From NCBI GenBank assembly GCA_947184155.2, contig CAMXCT020003146.1, forward strand, positions 303,166-367,165: 64,000 nucleotides of DNA. The letters are read 5' to 3'. The notes under the pieces were generated by a model, which ran no database searches, was not told the origin of the DNA, and saw only the letters and a program-made list of their open reading frames with translations. Origin of the DNA: Cladocopium goreaui (lineage: Eukaryota; Sar; Dinophyceae; Suessiales; Symbiodiniaceae). Each line of letters starts with the position of its first letter. Position 1 is the first letter of the stretch. A program made the position numbers and the translations under genes. Shown piece after piece: positions 36,260 through 46,850 of the stretch.

Positions 36260-36860
36260 CACTAGCGCCAAAATGGAGAAAATCTGCTAACAAATCCATT
36301 TTGCAGCCTTCATGCAGCCAGTCCAAGACGATTTACGAGATCCAGCTGCAAAAGACATTACGCATGCAGCCAAAGCAAGAAGCAACCTTGACGCAGCCAT
36401 TCCAATGCGATCTGCGGAGACTGAGTTGCAAAACACAAGAGAACTACGCGCAATGGCATCGGAAATTGTAGCTCCAAAACAGGATCTCGACGCCAGAGCG
36501 AAAAAAAGACGATTTTGAAGCACTTTTTAAAAGGATTTTTAGAAGGAAAATCACTAGCGCCAAAATGGAGAAAAACTGCTGACAAATCACTGTCGCAGCC
36601 TTCATGCAGCCACTCCAATACGATTTACGAGATCCAGCTGCAAAAGACAATAGTATTACAAATGCAGCCACAGCACGAAGCAACCTTGACGCAGCCATTA
36701 CAATGCGATCTGCAGAGATTGAGTTCCAAAACACAATAGAACTACGCGCAACGGCGTCGGAAATTGTAGCTCCAAAACCGGATCTCGACGCCAGAGCGAA
36801 AAAAAAGACGATTTTGAAGCACTTTTTAAAAGGATTTTTAGAAGGAAAATCACTAGCGCC
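36260..36860. repeat. About 295-bp tandem repeat, two full units
   Basis: Units begin with CACTAGCGCCAAAATGGAGA at 36260, 36552 and 36851 (periods 292 and 299). The third is only the start and passes into the next repeat family. Each full unit keeps a + strand open frame containing LRDPAAKD and EIVAPKxDLDARAKK. The two copies differ by scattered substitutions and small indels. Confidence 0.85.
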
Positions 36861-38132
36861 AAAATGGAGAAAAAAACGCATTTCGTGCGAGACTTCCTTC
36901 AAAACTCCATCGGCAACTCATCCACCAGCACCACTTGCAATCCCATTTACAATGCGGGAACGATCCTACAGTTGCAAATCACAATGGAATTCTGTCGACC
37001 GCACATGCACGAAAAACAGTTGAAACCCCATTTACAATGCGGAACCGATCCGACCATGGTCCGAGAATGATCCGAGCATGATCCGAGAATGATCCGACCA
37101 CACACGAGACCGTCTCGCAACCGTCGCACCGCAGAGGTAGATCATCGAGGTTCGGGGACGGACTTTGTATGGAAAAACATAGGCTTTCGTGCATCTGCTA
37201 TCTCTCAAAAACGCATTTCGTGCGAGACTTCCTTCACAACTGCATCGGCAACTCCTCCACCAGCACCACTTGCAATCCCATTTGCAGTGAGGGAACGATC
37301 CTATAGAGTTGCAAATCACAATGGAATTCCATCGGCAACTCATCCACCAGCACCACTTGCAACCCCATTTACAATGCGGGAACGATCCTACAGTTGCAAA
37401 TCACAATGGAATTCTGTCGACCGCACATGCACGAAAAACACTTGAAACCCCATTTACAATGCGGAACTGATCCGACCATGATCCGACCATGGTCCGAGAA
37501 TGATCCGACCATGATCCGAGCATGATCCGACCACACACGAGACCGTCTCGCAACCGTCGCACCGCAGAGGTAGATCATCGAGGTTCGGGGACGGACGTTG
37601 TATGGAAAAACATAGGCTTTCGTGCATCTGCTATCTCTCAAAAACGCATTTCGTGCGAGACTTCCTTCGAAACTCCATCGGCAACTCCTCCACCAGCACC
37701 ACTTGCAATCCCATTTACAGTGAGGGAACGATCCGAGAGTTGCAAATCACAATGGAATTCCATCGGCAACTCATCCACCAGCACCACTTGCAATCCCATT
37801 TACATTGCGGGAACGATCCTACAGTTGCAAATCACAATGGAATTCTGTCGACCACACATGCACGAAACACAGGTGACACCCCATTTACAATGCGGAACCG
37901 ATCCGAGAATGATCCGAGCATGATCCGACCACACACGAGACCGTCTCGCAACCGTCGCACCGCAGAGGTAGATCATCGAGGTTCGGGGACGGACTTTGCA
38001 TGGAAAAACATAGGCTTTCGTGCATCTGCTATCTCTCAAAAACGCATTTCGTGCGAGACTTCCTTCAAAACTCCATCGGCAACTCATCCACCAGCACCAC
38101 TTGCAATCCCATTTACATTGCGGGAACAATTT
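36860..38132. repeat. Complex tandem repeat of 330-430 bp, about four units
   Basis: Units start at CGCATTTCGTGCGAGACTTC (36879, 37213, 37646 and 38043). Each has one or two copies of a sub-block (CCACCAGCACCACTTGCAA ... GCGGGAACGATCC ... GTTGCAAATCACAATGGAAT), then a run of GATCCGA/ACCATG hexamer-like words, then CACACGAGACCGTCTCGCAA and AACATAGGCTTTCGTGCATC. Unit length differs by the number of sub-blocks and GATCCGA words, so unequal exchange is likely. Confidence 0.9.
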
Positions 38133-38752
38133 CTTTGACTAACTCGTTCCCTAACAACTCTTTCTTTGCTAACTCTTTCTTTGCTCTTTCTTTGACTAAC
38201 TCTTTCTTTGCTAACTCTTTCTTTGACTACCTCATATATCCTGACTAACTCTTTCTTTGACTAACTCTTTCCCTCACTAACTCTTTCTTTGACTAACTCT
38301 TTCCCTGACTAACTGTTTCTTTGACTAACTCTTTCTTTGACTAACCCTTTCCCTGACGAACTCTTTCTTTGCTAACTCTTTCTGTGACTAACTCTTTCCC
38401 TCACTAACTCTTTCTGACTAACTCTTTTCTTTGGACTAACTCTGTCCCTGACTAACTCTTTCTTTGACTAACTCTTTCCCTCACTAACTCTTTCTTTGAC
38501 TAACTCTTTCCCTCACTAACTATTTCTTTGACTAACTCTTTCCCTCACTAACTCTTTTTTTGACTAACTCTTTCCCTGACTAACTGTTTCTTTGCTAACT
38601 CTTTCTTTGACTACTTTGACTAACTCTTTCCCTCACTAACTCTTTCTTTGACGAACTCTTTCCCTCACTAACTCTTTCTTTGACTAACTCTTTCCCTGAC
38701 GAACTCTTTCTTTGCTAACTCTTTCTTTGACTAACTCTTTCCCTGACATTCT
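38133..38752. repeat. (CTTTCTTTGACTAACT)n satellite
   Basis: About 40 units of 15-16 bp alternate CTTTCTTTGACTAACT and CTTTCCCTGACTAACT / CTTTCCCTCACTAACT. The alternation suggests a dimeric unit of about 31 bp. It starts abruptly at the end of the last complex repeat unit, inside what would be another copy of its GCGGGAAC block. Confidence 0.95.
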
Positions 38753-40165
38753 AAAAGTCCGTAACACGGAAGTTTCTCCCCCTAAACTTCCTTTGATAAT
38801 TATATATGTGTTTTATATATATATATATATCTATATGTTCTTATATATATATATATCGATCATACCTAATATAAATAATTATCTACCTCTATATCTATGC
38901 TATATTACTAATTGCATTTCATCTGTATCTAATATCCAAAACTCAATATATTATATCTAATATCTAATACCCACATCCAATATCGGATATCCATCATCTA
39001 ACACCTAACATCCAATACCTGATATCCGCTAATCATGTCTCTCTCTCTCTCTATATATGTATGTATGTATGTATGTATTGTAATGTAATGTAATGTAATG
39101 TAACGTAAAGTAAAGTAATGTAATGTAATGTAATGTATGTATGTATGTATGTATGTATTTGCCAGTAAACATGACTGCTCGCATACATGTGAATAACCGT
39201 TGTTTTATCCAAGATCTATTGGTGAGTCGATGGCTACCTCCCACCGTCGTTTGTCTGTCGAAGGTACACATGCTGCGCTGTCAAGACACTGGAGCAATTT
39301 CGAATGGTGGTGTTGGATCATTTGCAGCAAGAGGACTCCAAATTGAGGACTGTCCGCCCATGAAATGGATAGCTGACCGTTGAATATTGACCTTCTCGCA
39401 TTTTCTTGATTTGATTTAGGCAGATTCTCGGAAATTGTTTGCAGGAATGTTTTGCTCAGAGCAGCTGAATCTGGAACTCTGACGCCTGAAATGGTTACAG
39501 TGGAGTCTGGTCGGCCGACTGCTGCGGCAAGTGGTACGCAAAATACTTCAGAAAGTCCCCGAGAGCAAACTAATCAAATGAGCCCTTCCAGGCTTGCAAG
39601 GAAAGCAACTCGGCCTATATGGCACGCTCGGTTTCACTGATGACATTGGATACAAGATGATGTTCTGGTTTTTGAGAATTTAGATGTTTGAGGCTGAAAC
39701 CATGTCTGAGGTGCGAAAGAAAGCAATGGGTCTGCAACGACGACGCTGGCCATCAATTGCACCACGCTTCTTCGTGGCATCTGACAGCGTGATTTGCGCT
39801 CTTGCCTTCGCACATGCGCGGCAAGGTCGCTCAAAAGTCATTCAGGAGGTCCTTTGGCGTATTCATCTATCCTTCTCAGTTGAAAGTCGAAAGTTGCTAT
39901 GTTTGTGTCATTCTATCTACACGGAAAAGGTCGCTAACCAATGCACAAGACCCTACATGAGGAAGTATAAGTATAGCTTAGAATCACCGTGCTTGATACA
40001 TCTCCAGTTGCTGTTCTGTAATATATATATACGTTTTATACATACATACAGTTTAATAGATATAAATAGTACATACATGCATGCATGCTTGCATATAATA
40101 TATATATATATACCGTACTTATCATTTGTGTAGTTGAATCCGCAAATATCCGCGGTAACGAGCCG
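38753..40165. other. Microsatellites and exon-like pieces, no recognised gene
   Basis: TA runs (38815-38860), (TATCTAATATC)n words (38900-39015), CT and TATG repeats (39037-39075) and TAATG pentamers (39080-39135). Two stretches, 39460-39640 and 39684-39860 (+), read as ordinary basic protein but are unrecognised. They could be 5' exons of the PH-DUF547 gene that follows, but no splice link was found. Confidence 0.4.
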
Positions 40166-42867
40166 AGGCGTTGGTGGGAAGTGTGCATTTTGAGGGCAGG
40201 CTCTGCGAGGAGCTGTTACGCTTATCATCTGATGGCGTGCTGCGGTGCTTCACACCCTACGACTGTGAAAAGCCACGCGTCAGCGTCCACGCCACAGAGA
40301 TTTTGCAGATCGAAGCACTTCCTGGGCTCTTCCTGGGACGTTTCTTCTTGTGGCAGGTGTGGAACTAGTGGAACATTGTGGAACTCTTGGCGGCCGAAAA
40401 AAACAATATTTAACAATGCTCCTCCCCAAAATGCATTTCTCAGAAGTACAATTTAGTACTGCAAGTTTTGATGTGTTTTCTTTGCCAGGTACATACCGGC
40501 TTGCGTGTCTTCGTGTTCTGTTGTGCTGAAGAAGCAGAGCGAGAGCAGTGGATCTCAAATCTGCAGCAAGTCATGTCGCAGTTCCATGATTCTCAGCTGA
40601 TGGTACCAAACGACAACAAGGATGGTGCTGCTAGTGCTGGCAAGGATGTCAAGGATGGGAAGCTGTTTGCCGAATCCCCTCGTGAGGCGGCCACTCCAAA
40701 GACACCTGCCACTTGGAAAAGCTCCAGGTCAAATCCAACCGATGTCTTCAGCAACATGGCCAAGAAAGCTGCAGGGAAAGTGGCTGGTGGAGCTTTCAAT
40801 GGGCTGCGGGCCATCACTGGGGGGCAAAGAGTGCCAAGCAAAGAGGCCTTTCTATTGATGGATTCGACCCGAGCCCGGCGCTGGGGGAATCGAAGACGTT
40901 TAGTTCTGAACGACCGGATCCTCACCAATGCTCCAGAAAAAGACTTGGAGTCAGACATTGCGCGAAGCCTCCTGGAGGAAGCTCTTGCTCTTGGTGATGT
41001 ACCAAAAGCAGCTGATGTCACTGCATTTCTTGATGCCACTTGCCTCCTGAAGGTGCCTTGGATAAGTGTGCAGGAGTAGCACAGTATGGCATAGACATGC
41101 ATAGACTAGCGCAATTCATCGGACAATTTTTGCTTCCTTCAAACTCAACTAGACTCAGCCAATAAGTATGCCTTGACATGCCTTGACAATGTCATTGTAT
41201 GTCACTGTCAATGTATGTCATAGTTCTATCCCCATCATTGCTAGTTAAGATTGGCTTGATAAAAGGCAAAACCCGATGTAAATCATTGCTCATTTTTATG
41301 GGCTAAACTTCCAAACCTCCATTTTTCATCATTTTTCCTGGTTAAAAGCGCCATTTCTTGATGGTGAACCCCTCGGAGTTCTGCGTCTCAGGCAATGCGC
41401 TTTGGGAGTTGGAGCGAAGCCGAGCAGCTGGCCTTCTGGGCAACTCGCCACAGGTTCTGCTAAGAAACCTATGGACAGAACCGATAAGGATCGATATTCA
41501 CTCCAAAATCCACCAAAGATGGCAAAAAAAGGGTCATCGAACAAAAATGGGGTGAAACGTTTTTTTTTTTTCTCACCAAGTTCTTGAAATGGCAATGCCC
41601 CGTTTCTTGACAAACCCAATCGGTTTGGGGGTGGACAGAATATGAAAAGCGCCCTGAAGATTTGAGGTCAACATCTACCATTGCCTTCTTCTGCATGGCT
41701 TTCTCATTTTCGGTGCTCCGCAGACAAAATCTGAAATGAGCAATTTCCGAAATCGGGTCAGCTACTTGGTGGGCTCGAGGCGCAGAAGCTTGTCGAGCTT
41801 TGCATTGCAGACATGTACACGCCATGGCAGTGCAATATCTGCAAAATAAGTTTGCATCCCCATTCCCATTCCATCCACTCCCTGACTCCTCACCGTGACA
41901 AGTTCTCCCGGAAAATGCAATTTGTATACCTTACAAAAAATCATCGATTTTCATCGATCGTCACAGGCCGATGAGCCTTCGAGAGATTGAGACGGTGATC
42001 TTGCGTGTACCGCGAATGGACCCGCAAGCTGCCCGTCAAGCTCGTGCTCGCGCACGTCAACTTCTAGGAGTTTTTGGTCTTTGTGGCTGCAGGGCTAAGA
42101 AGTTGCCTAAGACAACGCCCAACACAGCTTCACCAGTGTCACCAACAAGCCATTTTGATATAGGAGCGAGTGATACTCTTGGCCGCACCTTGTGTTTACC
42201 CAAGATGCAGCTTCCAAAGTCACCTTGGGCAAGTGGAAGGGTCCAAGCATGTCTCTATTTAGAAAGTCCGCCAGAGAGCTGGATTTTACCAAAGCAAGAC
42301 TTGAGAGTTGTCTTGACTCTCAACCGTGGCACCCTTAGCTGCCTCTCCGCCATCCCAGTCTTAGACCCTGAAGGCCTTGAGGCACAATTGGATTGCATGG
42401 CTCACCAATTTGTGAGCACATTTGTAGAGGTTCAATTGCGGGACGGAGTTCCAGAACGGGCCACGTTGCCCGTATGGTGCCGCGGGATTTTGCAGGAATT
42501 CCAAGATGATGAACGCAAGCTCCTTACTTTCATTTGGAAGCATATGGCCAAGGAAGCTGCTCTGTTACCTGAGCGAAAGGTTCGGGTGAAGTTCAAGAAG
42601 TACCCTCAAGATGCAAGACCTCGTGCACAGTTCTTCAAGGCGATCCTAGCAGATGTGGCATCGCCAGTGCAAAGAAACAAGTTTGCAGCTTTGGGCAGTG
42701 CTGCGAAGGCCGGTGGTGTTTCGTGTTTGTGGATGTCGGGCGACGCTGTCGCCATCTGGGCTGGATTTCGCCCCTTGTCCAAGGCGGCACACTCGAAGCT
42801 TTTGACGAGGGTTTGGCACTTAGGAAGCACAGGAGGCTTCTGTTTGTACGCTCTTCTTCCTTTCTAG
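40163..42867 (+). CDS. PH domain - DUF547 protein
   Basis: Probable membrane- or phosphoinositide-associated protein. Exons: about 40163-40356, 40489-41052, 41392-41439, 41667-41779 and 41967-42867; introns start GT, GT, GC and GC. The PH domain is split: LSSDGVLRCFTPYD...KPRVSV in exon 1, the end of a beta strand (GRFFLWQ), then HTGLRVFVFCCAEEAEREQWISNL with the conserved Trp. A Ser/Lys-rich linker and a helical part (VTAFLDATCLLK) follow. DUF547 begins EAEQLAFW, continues NIYHCLLLHGFLIFGAP and RVSYLVGSR, then SLREIETVILRVPR and LTLNRGTLSCLSAIPV, and ends RKVRVKFKKYP. Spliced from 40489 the exons total 542 codons including stop. The N-terminus before the PH domain is not resolved. The role of DUF547 is unknown; the PH-DUF547 pairing occurs in protists. 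Confidence 0.85.
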
Positions 42868-43369
42868 TTGAATTTGGTATCCAAGGGTCCATCCTTCTAC
42901 AAGAAGCCGGAGCCTGAAATAGAACATGATTTCAGTCATCTTCTTCAGGACAAGGGTGCTTTCATTTCGCATTTTGTCAGTGAGAAGGTCATTTTGAACT
43001 TGCGACTCAAAAACTTGTGCGCCTGGCAGGAGTCTGGCTTAATCTCTTTGTGAAAGGCTTTGCCTTTTTGCCTGCGGCCCCTAGGGCTGACTGGCGGACT
43101 GGCTGCGCGAAACAGTGCTTGGCCACCACGAAAAATATTCAATGCTAAGTATATAGAGCTGGAGTGGGAGGTCATGTGAGAGTCATGTGTCGTGGTGCAA
43201 TATCATTCCTGATTCCTGAAACTGAATTCCAAACCAACTCCTGCACGTCATGGACTGAGGTCCCACATTTGCACCATTTTGCACCGCAAGCCTCAAAACT
43301 CCAAGCCGGTCTTGCGTTTACTCGGCTGATTCTTAATCTCGGCTCGAGCTTTGGGGCCCTCCTTAGCGC
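42868..43369. other. Intergenic, nothing recognised
   Basis: A 61-codon frame directly after the PH-DUF547 stop (42868-43053, +) reads Lys/Glu/His-rich. It may be 3' UTR or an alternative last exon. No other signal. Confidence 0.35.
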
Positions 43370-46006
43370 ATGGTTGGTCAGCTGACCGTGATAGGCTGTA
43401 GTCAAGAGGCTTCCAAAGATGTCAGGGTTGGTCGTTGGCAAAGGCCTTTGGAGCTGCTGACCACCACCTTGTCTCATCAAGGTCTGCAACTGGATTTTCG
43501 AGCCGGAAGTCTGGTGGTGAAGTCATGCACTCTGGGGCGCCACTGGGCCGGGGCTCCCAGAGACGAAGATGTGGAACTCCACTTGACCATGTGGATTGAT
43601 GGCTGATGGATGATGGATGAGGGAAGGTGGGTGAGCAAAACAAGCAGCATCCCTAAAAACGGCACCCTGAGGTCAAGGCGCTGAAAGTGCTGCATTCCAC
43701 GAGGACCAGGTGCCCCAGTGCCTTTGATGTGGTGCTGTGCAGTGCTGCACTGGATGCTTGTGGAAGCTCAGCTGACTGTATCCAAAAAGGGTGGTCGATG
43801 GGGGGCGGTAGCTGGCCCAAATTCAGTGAACCTAAGACGTCATCAGTGAGGGGGGTGTGGCGTTTGTGTCGATCAGATCTGTTTGCTGAAGGATCAGAAA
43901 TCTTGCAGATTCAGACTGGCAAAGTGTAGCCTAGTCAAGCCCGCAACAAGATTCCGCCTGTGGCGCTGAGGAAAAGGCTTGGCTTGGCGAAATGTACTTG
44001 GGGTGTTTGGCATCATCTCGCAGTGTGGCCTTCGAGCCAATGTTGCTCGTCTTATTGGCCTTGGGATCCTTGGGGAGCAGTGCCAGCTGATGCCAGCTGT
44101 GCACCATACTTCGCTGGACCATCTGGACCATTGCTCAGGTGATCACTTGCAATGCTGCGATTTCGTGCTTCCAACACACGAAGTTATGGCAGCATGCTGC
44201 TGCCTTCATAGAGGAGGCGCACGGAATCCACCGATGCAAAAGGTACCAAAAGGTAGCTGAAATGATGGCTTTTCAATGATCTTTTGATATCTTTTTTGTG
44301 TTGTGCTGCTTTGGCATTTTGGAGGCTTTGTGTCATCACTTTCTGAATCCCTGAGATATGTGGCAATCACCTCCAACTCCTTGGCACCACGTTTGATGCT
44401 GCTGTTGGTGCATTGGGATCTCGTGCATGGAATGAGGCAGGGTGTGACATGGTTGTAGGCTTGCAGGCTTGCGGATGCGATGGTCAAGAACTGGCAACCC
44501 AAAGCTGGTGCAAGGCCCTCCTGTGCCTGTCGACTGCGTGTGAGAAAGGACTTTCCCGCCGGGAGCCTGAATTTCAGGTGGCAATTTCTTAGCAGTTTCA
44601 ACAGTTTAAAGGTCGTTGCCAGTGATAAAGCCTGACCGGAAACAGTGCTGTCGAGAACGGCGTTGAACCTAACCCTGACCAAGGTCGTGTGATCGCCACC
44701 AACTCTGCCATCCGGACAGCATCATCGGGGTCTCTCAGCTGGCCTTGGTGCGTGGCGCTGATTGATGAAGCCGATATCTATGGATGGACCTCAGCCATTT
44801 CTGGCTGCATGGTTTCAAGCTGCTGGGAGAGGGCTGGAGAGCTGGCGCTTCAACTGCGAGTGGTCTCCCTTCAACCTGGCTTGATCACTTCCAATGCCAT
44901 CATGGGAGCTCGCGATCGAGAGACCAGCGCAAGTCCTTGGGAAGTGTGCATACAGCACATGCATGCACAATGTGATGCACCTTGGTGTAGCTGACTTTCT
45001 GGCATGCCGTTTCTTGGGTGTGGGATGGCTTGACCAGTTGGACCACAATGGCTGGCTGAACCCCCACACTTTGTCGCCAAAACTCATTGCATTGACACCC
45101 CGACTCTGGATGTTTACAAACATCAAACCGGAAATCATGTTGACGCTGTCAACTATGCCAATGCTATGAATTACTGTATATAGTGCAACACGCTTGCCCA
45201 TGGAGTGGAGATGAGTCCTTAAGTTTTTCTTGGGGCCCCGGTAGAGTGGAAAAGGGATCAGGAATCACGGGTTCATTTGCCGAGTGGTTTCTGAGGCTGT
45301 GACATGCAGTTCACTAACCACTGCCGGCACGGCTGCGAGACAATGGGACTTTGCAATTCACGTCTTGCATCTAATGCAAAATCGAGGGGTTTTGCTGGAT
45401 GGAATTTCTTGGAGTGCGAATGTTGCTGCGCTCGCATCTGGCCATCAGTGGGAAAAATCTTTGAAGGTGGCAGCCAAGACAATTTCTACCTGGGATGGCA
45501 TCTCAAGCGCAGTGGGTAGCACCATTTTAGGTGCTTGCTCGGAACCATGGCAGGTGCCTTTTCTCAAAAGTTGGAGGAAACCTAAAATTTGGGGAAGACA
45601 AATTCTTTTAAACACCAGGCTAACCTAGCTAATCCATTTGTATCCATTTGTTAAATTCTATTTCCACGAGAGTCCAAATGAGGCTGCTATGATAGTGTGG
45701 ACTTGGACAGCAGAGGCAAATCTTGAACCTGATACGCCTGATACCACCGACTGTCGATCGGCCTTTTTGCGTAGTCTCTCGACGAACTGGGAACTCTCCC
45801 TGGCTTTCAGCCTTGGCCACGAAGTTTTGAAACAAGCTTCGGCAGCCGAAAGCATTCCGCAGTCTTTGTTGCGTGGGAGTTGCTATCGGGCCTTGCTGCA
45901 ACATTTGCACACAACACGTAGAATAGGCCTCGAACAGCTTTTCCCACTTTCAAAAAGCTCAAAAAGTTCGATCACACTTGGAACCATGTTGCACGCTTTG
46001 ATTTGA
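43370..46006 (+). CDS. Pentatricopeptide-repeat (PPR)-like protein, exons not fully resolved
   Basis: A series of + strand open pieces reads as helical repeats of the PPR type, which bind RNA in organelles. Pieces: WQRPLELLTTTLSHQGLQLD (43430-43500); AFDVVLCSAALDACG (43715-43760); VITCNAAISCF...WQHAAAFIEEA (44139-44220); TFDAAVGALGSRAWNEA and SWCKALLCLSTACEKGL (44390-44560); VIATNSAIRTASSG, WTSAISGC and GLITSNAIMGARD (44690-44920); EAVTCSSLTTAGTAARQWDFAIHV and QNRGVLLDGISWSANVAAL (45295-45440); and a possible end piece at 45740-46006. Repeats of about 35 residues with a conserved Ala-rich helix are the basis of the call. The pieces lie in different frames separated by AG-ending gaps, as expected for short introns, but individual splice sites were not fixed. 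Some repeats may be decayed, so a pseudogene cannot be excluded. Confidence 0.55.
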
Positions 46007-46850
46007 TATGATGGGGGGGGGGCAGGGCGGACAAAAAATGCGTTCGTTGACCATTTTTGGCAAAATTGGCTCACAGCTTACAATTGGGAAAGAGTTTTAG
46101 ATCGCAAATAGTTGAATCAAGGGTGTCGGTGCCTCAGCCTCAGAGGTTTTCTATGCCATGGCCGTCGTTTGATGTCCAAACTGAAGGCGGATGTTTCAGA
46201 AAACTGTTTTGTGCTAAGGTCCATCCGAGAAGATGGAAAATACTCCAGAACAATGGTACTCAGCTTTTGCTTGCGCAGTGTAATTCAGATGTGACACATA
46301 ATAATGAACACTCATTAGATTCATCTAAAATCAGAATGATATATGATTGCAAGTTTTCCATGGTCGCTTGAAATCCACCCAGGTACAAAAACCTGCCACT
46401 TTTGACGAGAATTGCAGTGGTCTCTGGCATGTTACTATAATCCGATCCGACTGCAACCAAATTAAATGAACCAACAAACATGTTTGAACAAGAAACAACG
46501 CAGTGTCATCCCCTGTCAATGGTTGGTTTATGCGGGGACTTCCACTTCGAATGATTGGATGTGTCACTCCTGCTTGTAACTGCTAGTATAAGTCCATGCT
46601 TGACCATCAGCCAGCAGTATTGCATACCCATTTGTGCCAGTGAATCACCACATCAACCAAAAGGGTTCCACACTATTTTTGCTCATGATTTTCCCGTGAT
46701 ATTACATTTTGCTGCATTCTTTCATTTTTCCGGATATATCATCATAGATATATCATAGATACATCATAGATATATCATAGATATATCATAGATATATCAT
46801 ATATATATATATTATCATATACCACATAACCATCCTTTCATCAACCAACC
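46007..46850. other. Intergenic, with ATATATCATAG repeat
   Basis: No gene recognised. A tandem of ATATATCATAG words lies at 46735-46800, followed by a TA run, just upstream of the first identified Derlin exon. Confidence 0.5.

Noticed and set aside
35414-36265. Two overlapping + strand frames of more than 260 codons rich in His/Thr/Ser/Leu
   Set aside because: Products of the CACTTCACA satellite; multiple frames are open at once.
35440-38752. CRISPR array
   Set aside because: Repeats are contiguous or contain nested sub-repeats with no unique spacers, and the window is eukaryotic.
41053-41079. Stop codon at 41077-41079 as the end of a short PH-only protein
   Set aside because: The sequence after 41053 is intronic: joining 41052 to 41392 continues into DUF547 in phase.
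42605-43175. - strand open frames opposite the DUF547 exon and its 3' side
   Set aside because: Shadow frames of the + strand gene with no family resemblance.
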